Of a DNA stretch of 12,675 bases, positions 7,105 through 12,675 are shown piece after piece. This DNA comes from an uncultured Lachnospiraceae bacterium (GTDB lineage Bacteria > Bacillota_A > Clostridia > TANB77 > CAG-508). The notes below the pieces were generated by a model, which was given only the letters and a program-made list of their open reading frames with translations, did no database searches and was not told the DNA's origin. A program made the translations under genes and the position numbers. The DNA is taken from NCBI GenBank assembly GCA_947165105.1, contig CAMUZC010000048.1, positions 1-12,675 on the forward strand, given 5' to 3'. Within the stretch, counting starts at the first letter, position 1. The number at the start of each line of letters is the position of its first letter.

Positions 7105-8508
7105 ATGTCAGATGCAACAAAATTAAAAGAAAAACTATTTAACCAAAAGAAAAATGGTTGGGAAGGATTAACAGAAAAACAAAGAAATGAAATCTTCAAC
7201 TATTGTAATGGTTACATGGGATATTTAAATAAAAGCAAAACAGAAAGAGAAATAGTAAGAACATCAAAAGAAATGGCAGAAAAAGCAGGATTTAAAGATA
7301 TAAACACAAAGAAAACATTAAAACCAGGAGACAAAATTTACTATATAAACAGAGATAAAAACATCTACCTAGCAGTAATAGGTAAAGAACCAATAGAAAA
7401 CGGATTACACATAATAGGAGCACATGCAGATTCACCACGTTTAGACTTAAAACCAAACCCAGTATATGAAGATGGAGAATTTGCATACTTAAAAACACAC
7501 TATTATGGAGGAATAAAAAAATATCAATGGACAACAATACCACTTGCAATCCATGGAGTAATCGTAAAATCAAATGGAGAAAAAGTTGAAATTTGTATAG
7601 GTGAAGATGAAATGGATCCAATCTTCACAATAACAGACTTATTACCACACTTAGCACAAGAACAAATGGAAAGAAAATTAAAAGAAGGAGTAAAAGGAGA
7701 AGACTTAAATCTATTAATAGGAAGCATTCCATATGATGACAAAGATGTATCAGAAAGAGTAAAATTAAACATCTTAAATATATTAAATGAAAAATATGGA
7801 ATAACAGAAATAGACTTCTTAAGCTCAGAAATAGAATTAGTACCAGCATTTAAAGCTAGAACACTAGGATTTGACAACAGCATGGTAGCTGCATATGGAC
7901 AAGATGATAAAATATGTGTATATACATCATTAACAGCAATACTAGAAGTTGAAAATCCAACAAACACAGCAGTATGTATGATAGTAGATAAAGAAGAAAT
8001 AGGAAGTATGGGAAATACAGGAATGGAATCACATGTATTTGACACATTTATTTCTGAAATTTTAAACAAAATGAACATTAATAAACCAAACCTACTAGAC
8101 AAAGTATTTGTTAATTCAAAAATGTTATCAGCAGATGTAGATGCAGGATTTGATCCAATATATGCATCAGCATCAGAAAAAAATAACTCAGCATTCCTAG
8201 GAAGAGGAGTTGGAGTAAACAAATACACAGGAGCAAGAGGAAAATCAGGAGCATCAGATGCAAATGCAGAATTTGTAGCATGGATACGTAACCTATTAGA
8301 AACAAATAAAATTAAATATCAAATATCAGAATTAGGAAGAGTAGACCTAGGTGGAGGCGGAACAATAGCCTACATTCTAGCAAATAAAGGAATGGATGTA
8401 ATAGATTGTGGTGTACCAGTTTTATCAATGCATGCACCTTATGAAGTAACAAGTAAATTTGATGTTTACTCTGCATACAAAATGTATAAAGCATTTTTTG
8501 AAAACTAA
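7105..8508 (+). CDS. M18-family aminopeptidase
   Basis: A cytoplasmic dinuclear-zinc aminopeptidase that removes N-terminal residues from peptides, probably for peptide turnover. The 467 residues show the M18 signature in order: H107 in AHADSPRLDLKP, D257 in FDNSM, the catalytic/ligand pair E297-E298 in VDKEEIGSMGNTG, D344 in SADVDAGFDP and H443 in SMHAPYEV. GGIKKYQW near 133 and RGVGVNKYTGARGKSGASDA near 370-390 also fit the family. AAAGGAG at 7089-7095, nine bases upstream, supports the start. Unlike classical acidic-residue M18 enzymes, the final ligand reads SMHAPYE; I believe this is common in clostridial members, but that is from memory. It is a single-gene unit with its own promoter and terminator. 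Confidence 0.93.
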   Translation: MSDATKLKEKLFNQKKNGWEGLTEKQRNEIFNYCNGYMGYLNKSKTEREIVRTSKEMAEKAGFKDINTKKTLKPGDKIYYINRDKNIYLAVIGKEPIENGLHIIGAHADSPRLDLKPNPVYEDGEFAYLKTHYYGGIKKYQWTTIPLAIHGVIVKSNGEKVEICIGEDEMDPIFTITDLLPHLAQEQMERKLKEGVKGEDLNLLIGSIPYDDKDVSERVKLNILNILNEKYGITEIDFLSSEIELVPAFKARTLGFDNSMVAAYGQDDKICVYTSLTAILEVENPTNTAVCMIVDKEEIGSMGNTGMESHVFDTFISEILNKMNINKPNLLDKVFVNSKMLSADVDAGFDPIYASASEKNNSAFLGRGVGVNKYTGARGKSGASDANAEFVAWIRNLLETNKIKYQISELGRVDLGGGGTIAYILANKGMDVIDCGVPVLSMHAPYEVTSKFDVYSAYKMYKAFFEN

Positions 8509-8518
8509 AAACAAGTAA

Positions 8519-8549
8519 GGACGGATTGAAAAAATCCGCCCTTTTTTTT
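8519..8549 (+). terminator. Rho-independent terminator of the aminopeptidase gene
   Basis: GGACGGATT (8519-8527) pairs with AATCCGCCC (8533-8541) with one A/C mismatch and a GAAAA loop, followed by eight T residues. Confidence 0.92.
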
Positions 8550-8610
8550 ATATTATTAAGGCATTTGCTAGGGAGATTTGAGGATAAAGGATTATTAATA
8601 AAAATAGAAA

Positions 8611-8639
8611 TGTTACAAAACTGTTACAGTAATATTACA
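8611..8639 (+). promoter_or_regulatory. Three 11-bp-phased TRTTACA repeats, probable activator site
   Basis: TGTTACA at 8611, TGTTACA at 8622 and TATTACA at 8633 start exactly 11 bases apart, so they face one side of the helix. The last ends 24 bases before the -35 box of the fibre cluster promoter, a position typical of direct-repeat sites bound by a dimeric or oligomeric activator. GTAATATTAC (8629-8638) is also a perfect palindrome. The regulator is not identifiable from the window. Confidence 0.6.
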
Positions 8640-8663
8640 AAACAATTAAATTTTAAAAATCAC

Positions 8664-8692
8664 TTGTCAAAAATTGTCGAAGATGCTATCCT
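8664..8692 (+). promoter_or_regulatory. Promoter of the fibre cluster
   Basis: TTGTCA (8664-8669), a 17-base spacer and TATCCT (8687-8692) with TGC immediately before the -10 form a good extended -10 promoter. It lies 30 bases upstream of the first start codon. It is the clearest promoter for the genes from 8723 to 12328. Confidence 0.7.
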
Positions 8693-8722
8693 AAAATCAG
8701 AGCACAATGAAAGGAAAATGTT

Positions 8723-9307
8723 ATGGAAGAAAATAATAAACCAAAGAAAAAGCGTAACATACGCGTACGAAAAAGATTTCTACAAGCTTTCATAGTAATT
8801 TTTTCATTAACAATATTAATATTATCACTAATAACATTAGCCTCAACGGTAAAAGCACACGATTTAGCATTTGGTAGATATAGATTCTACATAATGAAAA
8901 CTGAATCAAAACCAGAAGCAGCATTAAAAGGTGACTTAGTAATTGCTGAAAAACTTGATGTAGGCAACTTAAAAACCGGAGACTATATAGTATATGGTGA
9001 TAACAAAACTTATTATTGCGATAAAGTTGCAGAAATCAAAAAAGTTAATATAGTAAATAAAGTAATAACAGCAGAAAATAATGGAGTAAGTTATCAATTC
9101 AATGAAGCAGATGTTTCAGGAAAGGTGATTAAAAATTTCCACAAAATTGGAAATATAATAACATTTTTAAGGACTCCAGTTGGAATTGTATTTTTCATAG
9201 TATTTACAATATGTTTATTTGCCTTATTAAGAATCTTAATTACATATGGTAAAGAAGATGACAAAAAGGCAGACGATAAAACAGAAGTAAATGAAAAAAT
9301 GCAATAG
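8723..9307 (+). CDS. SipW-like signal peptidase paralogue lacking the catalytic histidine
   Basis: This 194-residue membrane protein has a basic N-terminus (KPKKKRNIRVRKR), a membrane helix (~20-42), an outer domain and a second helix (~152-174) with a charged cytoplasmic tail. It matches the layout of type I signal peptidases of the S26B (SipW/ER) type: YRFYIM at 53-58 corresponds to YRMYIIM of the intact SipW at 11072. The nucleophile segment SGSMEP is replaced by TESKPE (S62 may be the old nucleophile), the THRI/VHRI segment is YYCDK (97-101, no His) and GDNN is replaced by AENN. It is therefore probably not a protease. As the first gene of the cluster it may act as a chaperone, scaffold or regulator for fibre secretion. 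GAAAGGA (8709-8715), seven bases upstream, sets the start. Confidence 0.75.
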   Translation: MEENNKPKKKRNIRVRKRFLQAFIVIFSLTILILSLITLASTVKAHDLAFGRYRFYIMKTESKPEAALKGDLVIAEKLDVGNLKTGDYIVYGDNKTYYCDKVAEIKKVNIVNKVITAENNGVSYQFNEADVSGKVIKNFHKIGNIITFLRTPVGIVFFIVFTICLFALLRILITYGKEDDKKADDKTEVNEKMQ

Positions 9308-9342
9308 ACTGAATGATTAAATACGATAATACTTAAAATATG

Positions 9343-9362
9343 TATAATATTTTAATATTATA
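9343..9362. repeat. AT inverted repeat upstream of the first fibre subunit
   Basis: TATAATATT (9343-9351) and AATATTATA (9354-9362) are perfect arms around TT. The left arm includes TATAAT, but no -35 lies at a proper distance, so a separate promoter is unproven. The repeat could be an operator or a weak hairpin protecting the 5' end of the message, just before an unusually strong ribosome binding site. Confidence 0.4.
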
Positions 9363-9393
9363 AATAGTTCAACTGGAAAGGGGGGAAATAAAA

Positions 9394-10137
9394 ATGGAAA
9401 ATCAAAAACAAAAAAAATCTGTTGGAACAATCGCATTAGTAGTTTTATTATTGATAGTTACTATAGCTTCTTTAGTATTAGCTACATATGCTTGGGCTAA
9501 ATATTCTGCTAAGAGTGACCAATCAACAGCAACAGCTGAGGTTGCTAAGTGGGATGTTACTTTAGATAGTGAAACTAAAACTTTTGCTGGAACATATTCA
9601 CATGTTGTTACAGATCAAATAGCACCAGGTACATCTGGAAGTTTTGCTGTTACAATCGATCCAGGTGATACAGAAGTATGTATTGCATATCAAATAAAAT
9701 TGACAAATGCAACATATACAACAGTTTCAGGAGCACAAACAGACGCTATAAAACATTTAAAATTCTATTCTGATGCTGCTCATACAAAAGAAGTAAAATT
9801 AGATGGTACAGTCAACAGTGACTTAACAGGTACAATTGACTTAACAGGTACAAACCATGTTACAGCACCTGCTTCATCAATAACTGAAACAATTTATTGG
9901 TGTTGGCCATACGATTATGCTGAAGCATCAGCTATGAAAAAAGATGATGGAACAACACCAGTATATACAGCTGGAACAGATATAGAAGCAAATGCAGAAG
10001 CATATGATGCTGAAGATACAAAAGTTGGTGAAGGTATAACATCTATGAGTGTTAAATATGAAATAAGAGCATGGCAAGTTGACCCTGCTAATTCAGATAG
10101 CACAGACAATACAGAAACTACAAACAAACCATTATAA
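9394..10137 (+). CDS. TasA-like fibre subunit, probable major matrix protein
   Basis: A 247-residue exported protein. A basic N-terminus, a hydrophobic helix (11-33) and ATYAWAKY form a SipW-type signal peptide, with likely cleavage in the 30-37 region. The mature part starts STATAEVAKWDVTL and continues with IAPGTSGSFAVTIDPG (~76-92), the turn-and-strand pattern of TasA/camelysin (M73) beta-sandwiches, and a WCWPYDY segment. It is rich in Ala, Thr, Ser and Asp and poor in basic residues. Translation should be very strong: GAAAGGGGGG (9376-9385) sits eight bases before the ATG, and the gene uses many GCT, GTT and ACT codons unlike the A-ending habit around it, as expected for an abundant protein. 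In B. subtilis, TasA forms biofilm fibres after SipW processing; the same role here is inferred. A hairpin follows directly. Confidence 0.8.
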   Translation: MENQKQKKSVGTIALVVLLLIVTIASLVLATYAWAKYSAKSDQSTATAEVAKWDVTLDSETKTFAGTYSHVVTDQIAPGTSGSFAVTIDPGDTEVCIAYQIKLTNATYTTVSGAQTDAIKHLKFYSDAAHTKEVKLDGTVNSDLTGTIDLTGTNHVTAPASSITETIYWCWPYDYAEASAMKKDDGTTPVYTAGTDIEANAEAYDAEDTKVGEGITSMSVKYEIRAWQVDPANSDSTDNTETTNKPL

Positions 10138-10151
10138 TTTAATATGAATAA

Positions 10152-10172
10152 CATGAGGGATTAGCCCTCATG
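10152..10172 (+). promoter_or_regulatory. Alternative hairpin competing with the intercistronic hairpin
   Basis: CATGAGGG (10152-10159) and CCCTCATG (10165-10172) form a perfect 8-base-pair stem with loop ATTAG. Its 3' arm is part of the 5' arm of the long hairpin at 10161-10211, so the two cannot form fully together, which is the geometry of an attenuator or antiterminator. Confidence 0.5.
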
Positions 10173-10215
10173 AAAGAATATATGAAAGATATATTCTTTC
10201 ATGAAGGCTAATTTT
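10161..10215 (+). terminator. Long intercistronic hairpin, probable leaky terminator or RNA stabiliser
   Basis: A 23-base arm (10161-10183) pairs with 10189-10211 with a single C/A mismatch around a GAAAG loop, and only four T residues follow. The stem is long but the T tract is short, suggesting partial termination or 3'-end protection of the fibre subunit message while allowing some read-through to the three downstream genes. A TATAAT overlaps the end (10215-10220), but no good -35 accompanies it. Confidence 0.65.
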
Positions 10216-10265
10216 ATAATATAGGGGCAAATAGTCAAAATCCAAAACAGAAAAGAGGGATTTAA

Positions 10266-11039
10266 GTGGAAAATACAAAAGAAAAAGATATAAACAATAG
10301 TGTTGGAGCAAATAAAATACCACAAGTTCAAAATCAACCGATGCAACAGCAGCAACAAGAGCAACCAACACAGCAAAATCAATACGAAGAAAAAGAGAAC
10401 ACTATGCCAGAAAGAAAAGGTATTGTATATTTGATAATATTAACAGTAGTTTTAATATTTATAGCACTATTTTTCATCTACGACATTATCGACAGAGGAA
10501 CAATAAACTCATCAGAAACAGCACCAGTAGTATTCCCAGACAATCAGATAGATGTGATAGATGGAGAAGATGAAAATAAAAAAATAGATGTAATAGATGG
10601 CGATGCAAGCATAAAAATATTCGAAGGAACAAAAGAATGGAGCGAACTAAAAGAACTAAACATATTCGATAGAGAGCACATGCATGTAGTAAATGGAAAA
10701 ATCGCCCCAGGAGTAGTAGACAAATACGTATACACAGTAGAATGCTATGGAGACTACAGCATGTTATACAACATGAAATTTTCAGACGAAAACCCACACA
10801 AAATAAACATGAAATACAAACTAAGAAGAAACGGAACATATGTAGCAGGTGATGAAAATACATGGGTAACAGTTGAACAATTATCACAAGAAGGAATGAA
10901 AATAGCACCAGGAACAATAGATGTATTCATATTAGACTGGAAATGGGAAGATGCAGATAATGATACAGAAATTGGAGAAACAGAGGGAGCAAAATATATT
11001 ATAAATATCAAATCTGATGCAGAGGCAATAATGCAATAA
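10266..11039 (+). CDS. Membrane-anchored TasA-like protein, candidate fibre anchor
   Basis: A 257-residue protein starting at GTG, supported by AGAGGGA (10254-10260) five bases upstream. Residues 1-50 are a polar, Gln-rich cytoplasmic tail (QQQQQEQPTQQNQ), 53-72 a membrane helix, and the rest is outside. The helix is followed by YDIIDRGT rather than a small-x-small site, so it probably stays uncleaved. IDVIDG occurs twice (95-100, 107-112) as a tandem repeat in the linker. The outer domain carries KIAPGVVDKYVYTV, aligning with IAPGTSGSFAVTI of the upstream subunit, a second IAPGTIDVFIL (213-223), a WKW motif and the closing strand AKYIINIKSDAEA. This fits a TasA-like fold tied to the membrane. 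By position it could tether or nucleate the fibre as TapA does, although sequence similarity to TapA is not evident. Confidence 0.7.
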   Translation: MENTKEKDINNSVGANKIPQVQNQPMQQQQQEQPTQQNQYEEKENTMPERKGIVYLIILTVVLIFIALFFIYDIIDRGTINSSETAPVVFPDNQIDVIDGEDENKKIDVIDGDASIKIFEGTKEWSELKELNIFDREHMHVVNGKIAPGVVDKYVYTVECYGDYSMLYNMKFSDENPHKINMKYKLRRNGTYVAGDENTWVTVEQLSQEGMKIAPGTIDVFILDWKWEDADNDTEIGETEGAKYIINIKSDAEAIMQ

Positions 11040-11071
11040 ACAGAAAATACAAAAGAAAAAGAGGTGTAAAA

Positions 11072-11731
11072 ATGAATATTGATAATGAAAAAGAAAACGC
11101 TAACAATACAGTGAATGAAATGGAATCAGCAGAGGTAAAGGAAGTTGCGAAAGAGGTTGAGGAAACAGCTGATAAAACAGCTGACACAGCAGAAAAATCA
11201 ACAGAAACAGCAGAACAATCAAAACAACCAAAACCAAAAAAATCAAACCCAATACTAAAAGCAATCAGCATAGCAACAAAAACCGTTTTATGGGCACTAA
11301 TCGTAATAACACTAACACTACTACTAATAACAGTAGCATCAAGAAAAACCGACATACTAGGTTACAGAATGTACATAATAATGTCAGGAAGTATGGAACC
11401 AACAATCCACGTAAAAGATGCAATTATAACGAAACAAATAGATGAACCACAAAACGGAGATATAATAGCATTCGAAAACGGAAACATGATAACAGTACAC
11501 AGAATAATAAAAGTATATACAGAAGGAGACAACAGACTATATCAAACAAAAGGTGATAACAACAACGCAGACGATCCAGGACTAGTGCAAAAAACACAAG
11601 TAAAAGGAAAAGTAAAATACGTTCTACCATTTGTAGGAAGAACAGTTTTATTCTTACAATCACACTTCATAGTATTAATATTAGCAATTGGAATAATAGT
11701 AATCATCATAATAGCAAGGAGGTTGATATAG
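11072..11731 (+). CDS. sipW: SipW-type signal peptidase I (S26B)
   Basis: A membrane serine protease that cleaves the signal peptides of TasA-like proteins. Of 219 residues, 1-58 form a cytoplasmic tail rich in Glu, Lys, Thr and Ala, longer than in B. subtilis SipW. A membrane helix spans ~68-90, followed by YRMYIIMSGSMEP with nucleophile S107, GDIIAFENG (129-137), VHRI with H143 as general base, and KGDNNNADDP (160-169) with the conserved aspartates. A C-terminal helix (~192-214) ends ARRLI. The Ser-His rather than Ser-Lys arrangement is that of the SipW/ER subgroup. AAGAGGTG lies upstream of the ATG. The last codons contain AAGGAGG (11716-11722), the ribosome binding site of the next gene, which begins immediately after the stop, so the two are translationally linked. 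Confidence 0.93.
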   Translation: MNIDNEKENANNTVNEMESAEVKEVAKEVEETADKTADTAEKSTETAEQSKQPKPKKSNPILKAISIATKTVLWALIVITLTLLLITVASRKTDILGYRMYIIMSGSMEPTIHVKDAIITKQIDEPQNGDIIAFENGNMITVHRIIKVYTEGDNRLYQTKGDNNNADDPGLVQKTQVKGKVKYVLPFVGRTVLFLQSHFIVLILAIGIIVIIIIARRLI

Positions 11732-12328
11732 ATGAATAAAGCAAAAAGCGACAAAAATAAGAACGTGCTAGTAATCACATTAGTTTTGTTGATAACACTA
11801 ATACTTATAGTTGTTTGTGGAATTGCTTATGCAAAATACTTGTCAACAGCAACTGGAACAGCAACAGCTGAAATAGCTGAAATGGTATGTACAATGGAAG
11901 TAAAATCAAGCAGTGAAAATAATAATGGGGAAGTTATAAGCCCAGCAGATAAAACAATAATAAATCCATATTGTATTGTAACAGTAAAAGACTTTGAAGG
12001 AGCAAATCAATCAAATCCAGATAAAGTCACTGAAACAGATGTTGGTTATTCAATATCAGTTAAGCCAAAAAAAGATTCAAATGGACAAGATACATTTGTA
12101 ATGCCAGCATATAACTGGTATGAAATATCAAGCCCTGATGCTGAAAGTGGAAGTAAAATAGCTACATCAACAGATTTAGTATCATCATCAACATCAAAAG
12201 GAAATTTCAAAAACAAGGTAGCGGAAACAAGATATTATAAAATAGTATTTTTAAATTCTGGAGAGGAAGATATAACAAGATATGTTGATTTTGAATTAAA
12301 AGCAATACAGGCAAATCAAAATAATTAA
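11732..12328 (+). CDS. Second TasA-like SipW substrate
   Basis: A 198-residue exported protein beginning at the base after the sipW stop codon. It has a basic N-terminus (NKAKSDKNKN), a hydrophobic helix (~12-30), and GIAYAKY followed by TATAEIAE, the same KY-x(6-7)-TATAE[VI]A junction as the subunit at 9394. The mature domain (~165 residues) is polar and Ser/Lys/Asn-rich with beta-type alternation (YSISVKP, YYKIVFLN, YVDFELKAI), consistent with a TasA/camelysin-like fold. The IAPG turn of the first subunit is not obvious here, so it may be a divergent minor subunit, cap or adaptor. Its ribosome binding site is weaker than that of the first subunit. It is the last gene before the tandem terminators. 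Confidence 0.75.
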   Translation: MNKAKSDKNKNVLVITLVLLITLILIVVCGIAYAKYLSTATGTATAEIAEMVCTMEVKSSSENNNGEVISPADKTIINPYCIVTVKDFEGANQSNPDKVTETDVGYSISVKPKKDSNGQDTFVMPAYNWYEISSPDAESGSKIATSTDLVSSSTSKGNFKNKVAETRYYKIVFLNSGEEDITRYVDFELKAIQANQNN

Positions 12329-12331
12329 TAA

Positions 12332-12383
12332 ATGTCTCATAAATGATGTGAAATTCTATTCACATATTTCATTTATGAGACAT
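12332..12383. terminator. Long palindromic hairpin ending the fibre cluster
   Basis: A perfect 15-base arm (12332-12346) pairs with 12369-12383. An inner TGTGAA/TTCACA stem (12347-12352 with 12359-12364) sits inside, separated by a TATT bulge. CTTATTTTTAAG follows, so the T tract is poor. The outer arms contain GTCTC and GAGAC, as in the repeats at 4019-4060 and 7054-7084. Confidence 0.7.
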
Positions 12384-12395
12384 CTTATTTTTAAG

Positions 12396-12416
12396 AGTTC
12401 CGTAAGGGACTTTTTT
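12396..12416 (+). terminator. Rho-independent terminator of the fibre cluster
   Basis: AGTTCC (12396-12401) pairs with GGGACT (12406-12411, one G-T pair) around GTAA, followed by TTTTTTATTTTT. Placed right behind the long hairpin, it gives a two-step stop. Confidence 0.8.
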
Positions 12417-12517
12417 ATTTTTAAAACAAATATTTTTATATTACAAAAATGTATCTAAAATGACATAAAAGTTTAATAAAACACAAGACGCGAAAAACCG
12501 TAAAATTACGCGCATTT

Positions 12518-12532
12518 TATCTATTTTAGATA
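12518..12532. promoter_or_regulatory. Palindrome in the leader of the last gene, possible operator
   Basis: TATCTA and TAGATA are perfect 6-base arms around TTT. TTGATA (12535-12540) follows at once, but no TATAAT lies at a proper distance from it; one occurs at 12570-12575 with no clear -35. The 12421-12615 stretch holds no gene that I can support. Confidence 0.35.
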
Positions 12533-12615
12533 TCTTGATAACAAAGATAATTATAAATTAAAATATATATATAATAAGTTTTTGAAAAAAGAAAGGGTAA
12601 AGAGGGGTTGAGACT

Positions 12616-12675
12616 ATGAACGAGAATCAAAACAAAAGATTAAAGTCAATAGCAATTAGTGCTGCAATAATCTTA
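12616..12675 (+). CDS. Start of an exported or membrane protein (partial)
   Basis: Twenty codons are open to the window edge: MNENQNKRLKSIAISAAIIL. A polar, basic N-terminus leading into a hydrophobic run is the beginning of a signal peptide or membrane anchor and resembles the N-termini of the two fibre subunits. AGAGGGG (12601-12607) lies eight bases before the ATG. It follows the cluster terminator, so it is probably a separate transcription unit. Confidence 0.7.
   Translation, partial: MNENQNKRLKSIAISAAIIL

Noticed and set aside
7524..8228. A 234-codon minus-strand frame opposite the M18 aminopeptidase gene
   Set aside because: It is another shadow frame, with no recognisable protein features and opposite a gene with all five metal/catalytic residues.
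8526..8795. An 89-codon + strand frame upstream of the fibre cluster
   Set aside because: It begins inside the aminopeptidase terminator, runs through the promoter and repeats, overlaps the real start at 8723 and has no ribosome binding site.
10161..10382. Minus-strand frames over the intercistronic hairpin and the start of the anchored protein
   Set aside because: They are Leu/Phe-rich shadows of the A-rich start of the + strand gene, with no ribosome binding site.
1..12675. CRISPR arrays, tRNA or rRNA genes, insertion sequences
   Set aside because: No regularly spaced identical repeats, no cloverleaf or rRNA-like stretches and no transposase-like frames were seen on either strand.

Overview
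The window looks like a chromosomal segment of an AT-rich, low-GC Gram-positive anaerobe of the Clostridia type. The signs are strong AGGAGG-type ribosome binding sites, A-ending codons, classical rho-independent terminators, a sorting-signal surface protein, and a SipW/TasA-type secretion cluster. Every supported gene is on the + strand. I cannot name a species.

Layout: (1) 1-123, a probable tail of an upstream gene and its terminator. (2) 185-1087, an M14-family zinc peptidase of the gamma-D-glutamyl-diaminopimelate (cell-wall peptide) type without a signal peptide. (3) 1252-3855, an 867-residue cell-wall-anchored surface protein with two N-terminal tandem modules, two CnaB/SpaA-like pilin domains and a VQTGD sorting signal. 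(4) 4080-5807, an alpha-phosphoglucomutase. (5) 5979-6887, a secreted protein of unknown function containing a duplicated module. (6) 7105-8508, an M18 aminopeptidase. (7) 8664-12416, an apparent TasA-type fibre cluster: a SipW-like protein that has lost its catalytic histidine, a very strongly translated TasA-like subunit, a membrane-anchored TasA-like protein, an intact SipW signal peptidase and a second TasA-like subunit. (8) 12616-end, the first 20 codons of another gene that begins like an exported protein.

Regions 2-6 look like independent units: four of the five intergenic gaps there hold a terminator, a promoter or both, and the gap before the surface-protein gene holds neither clearly. 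Region 7 looks like one transcription unit. A good promoter (8664-8692) sits downstream of three 11-bp-phased direct repeats, and tandem hairpins end the unit at 12332-12416. Inside it, a long hairpin (10161-10215) right after the first fibre subunit could hold back transcription of the downstream genes or stabilise the upstream message. A shorter hairpin (10152-10172) overlaps its 5' arm and cannot form at the same time.

How the parts fit: the intact SipW would cleave the two TasA-like subunits, which share a KY...TATAE[VI]A junction motif. The anchored TasA-like protein could tether or nucleate the fibre, as TapA does in Bacillus subtilis. The degenerate SipW paralogue at the head of the operon could be a chaperone, scaffold or regulator rather than a protease. 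Functional assignments for the cluster are inferences from family resemblance and gene order.
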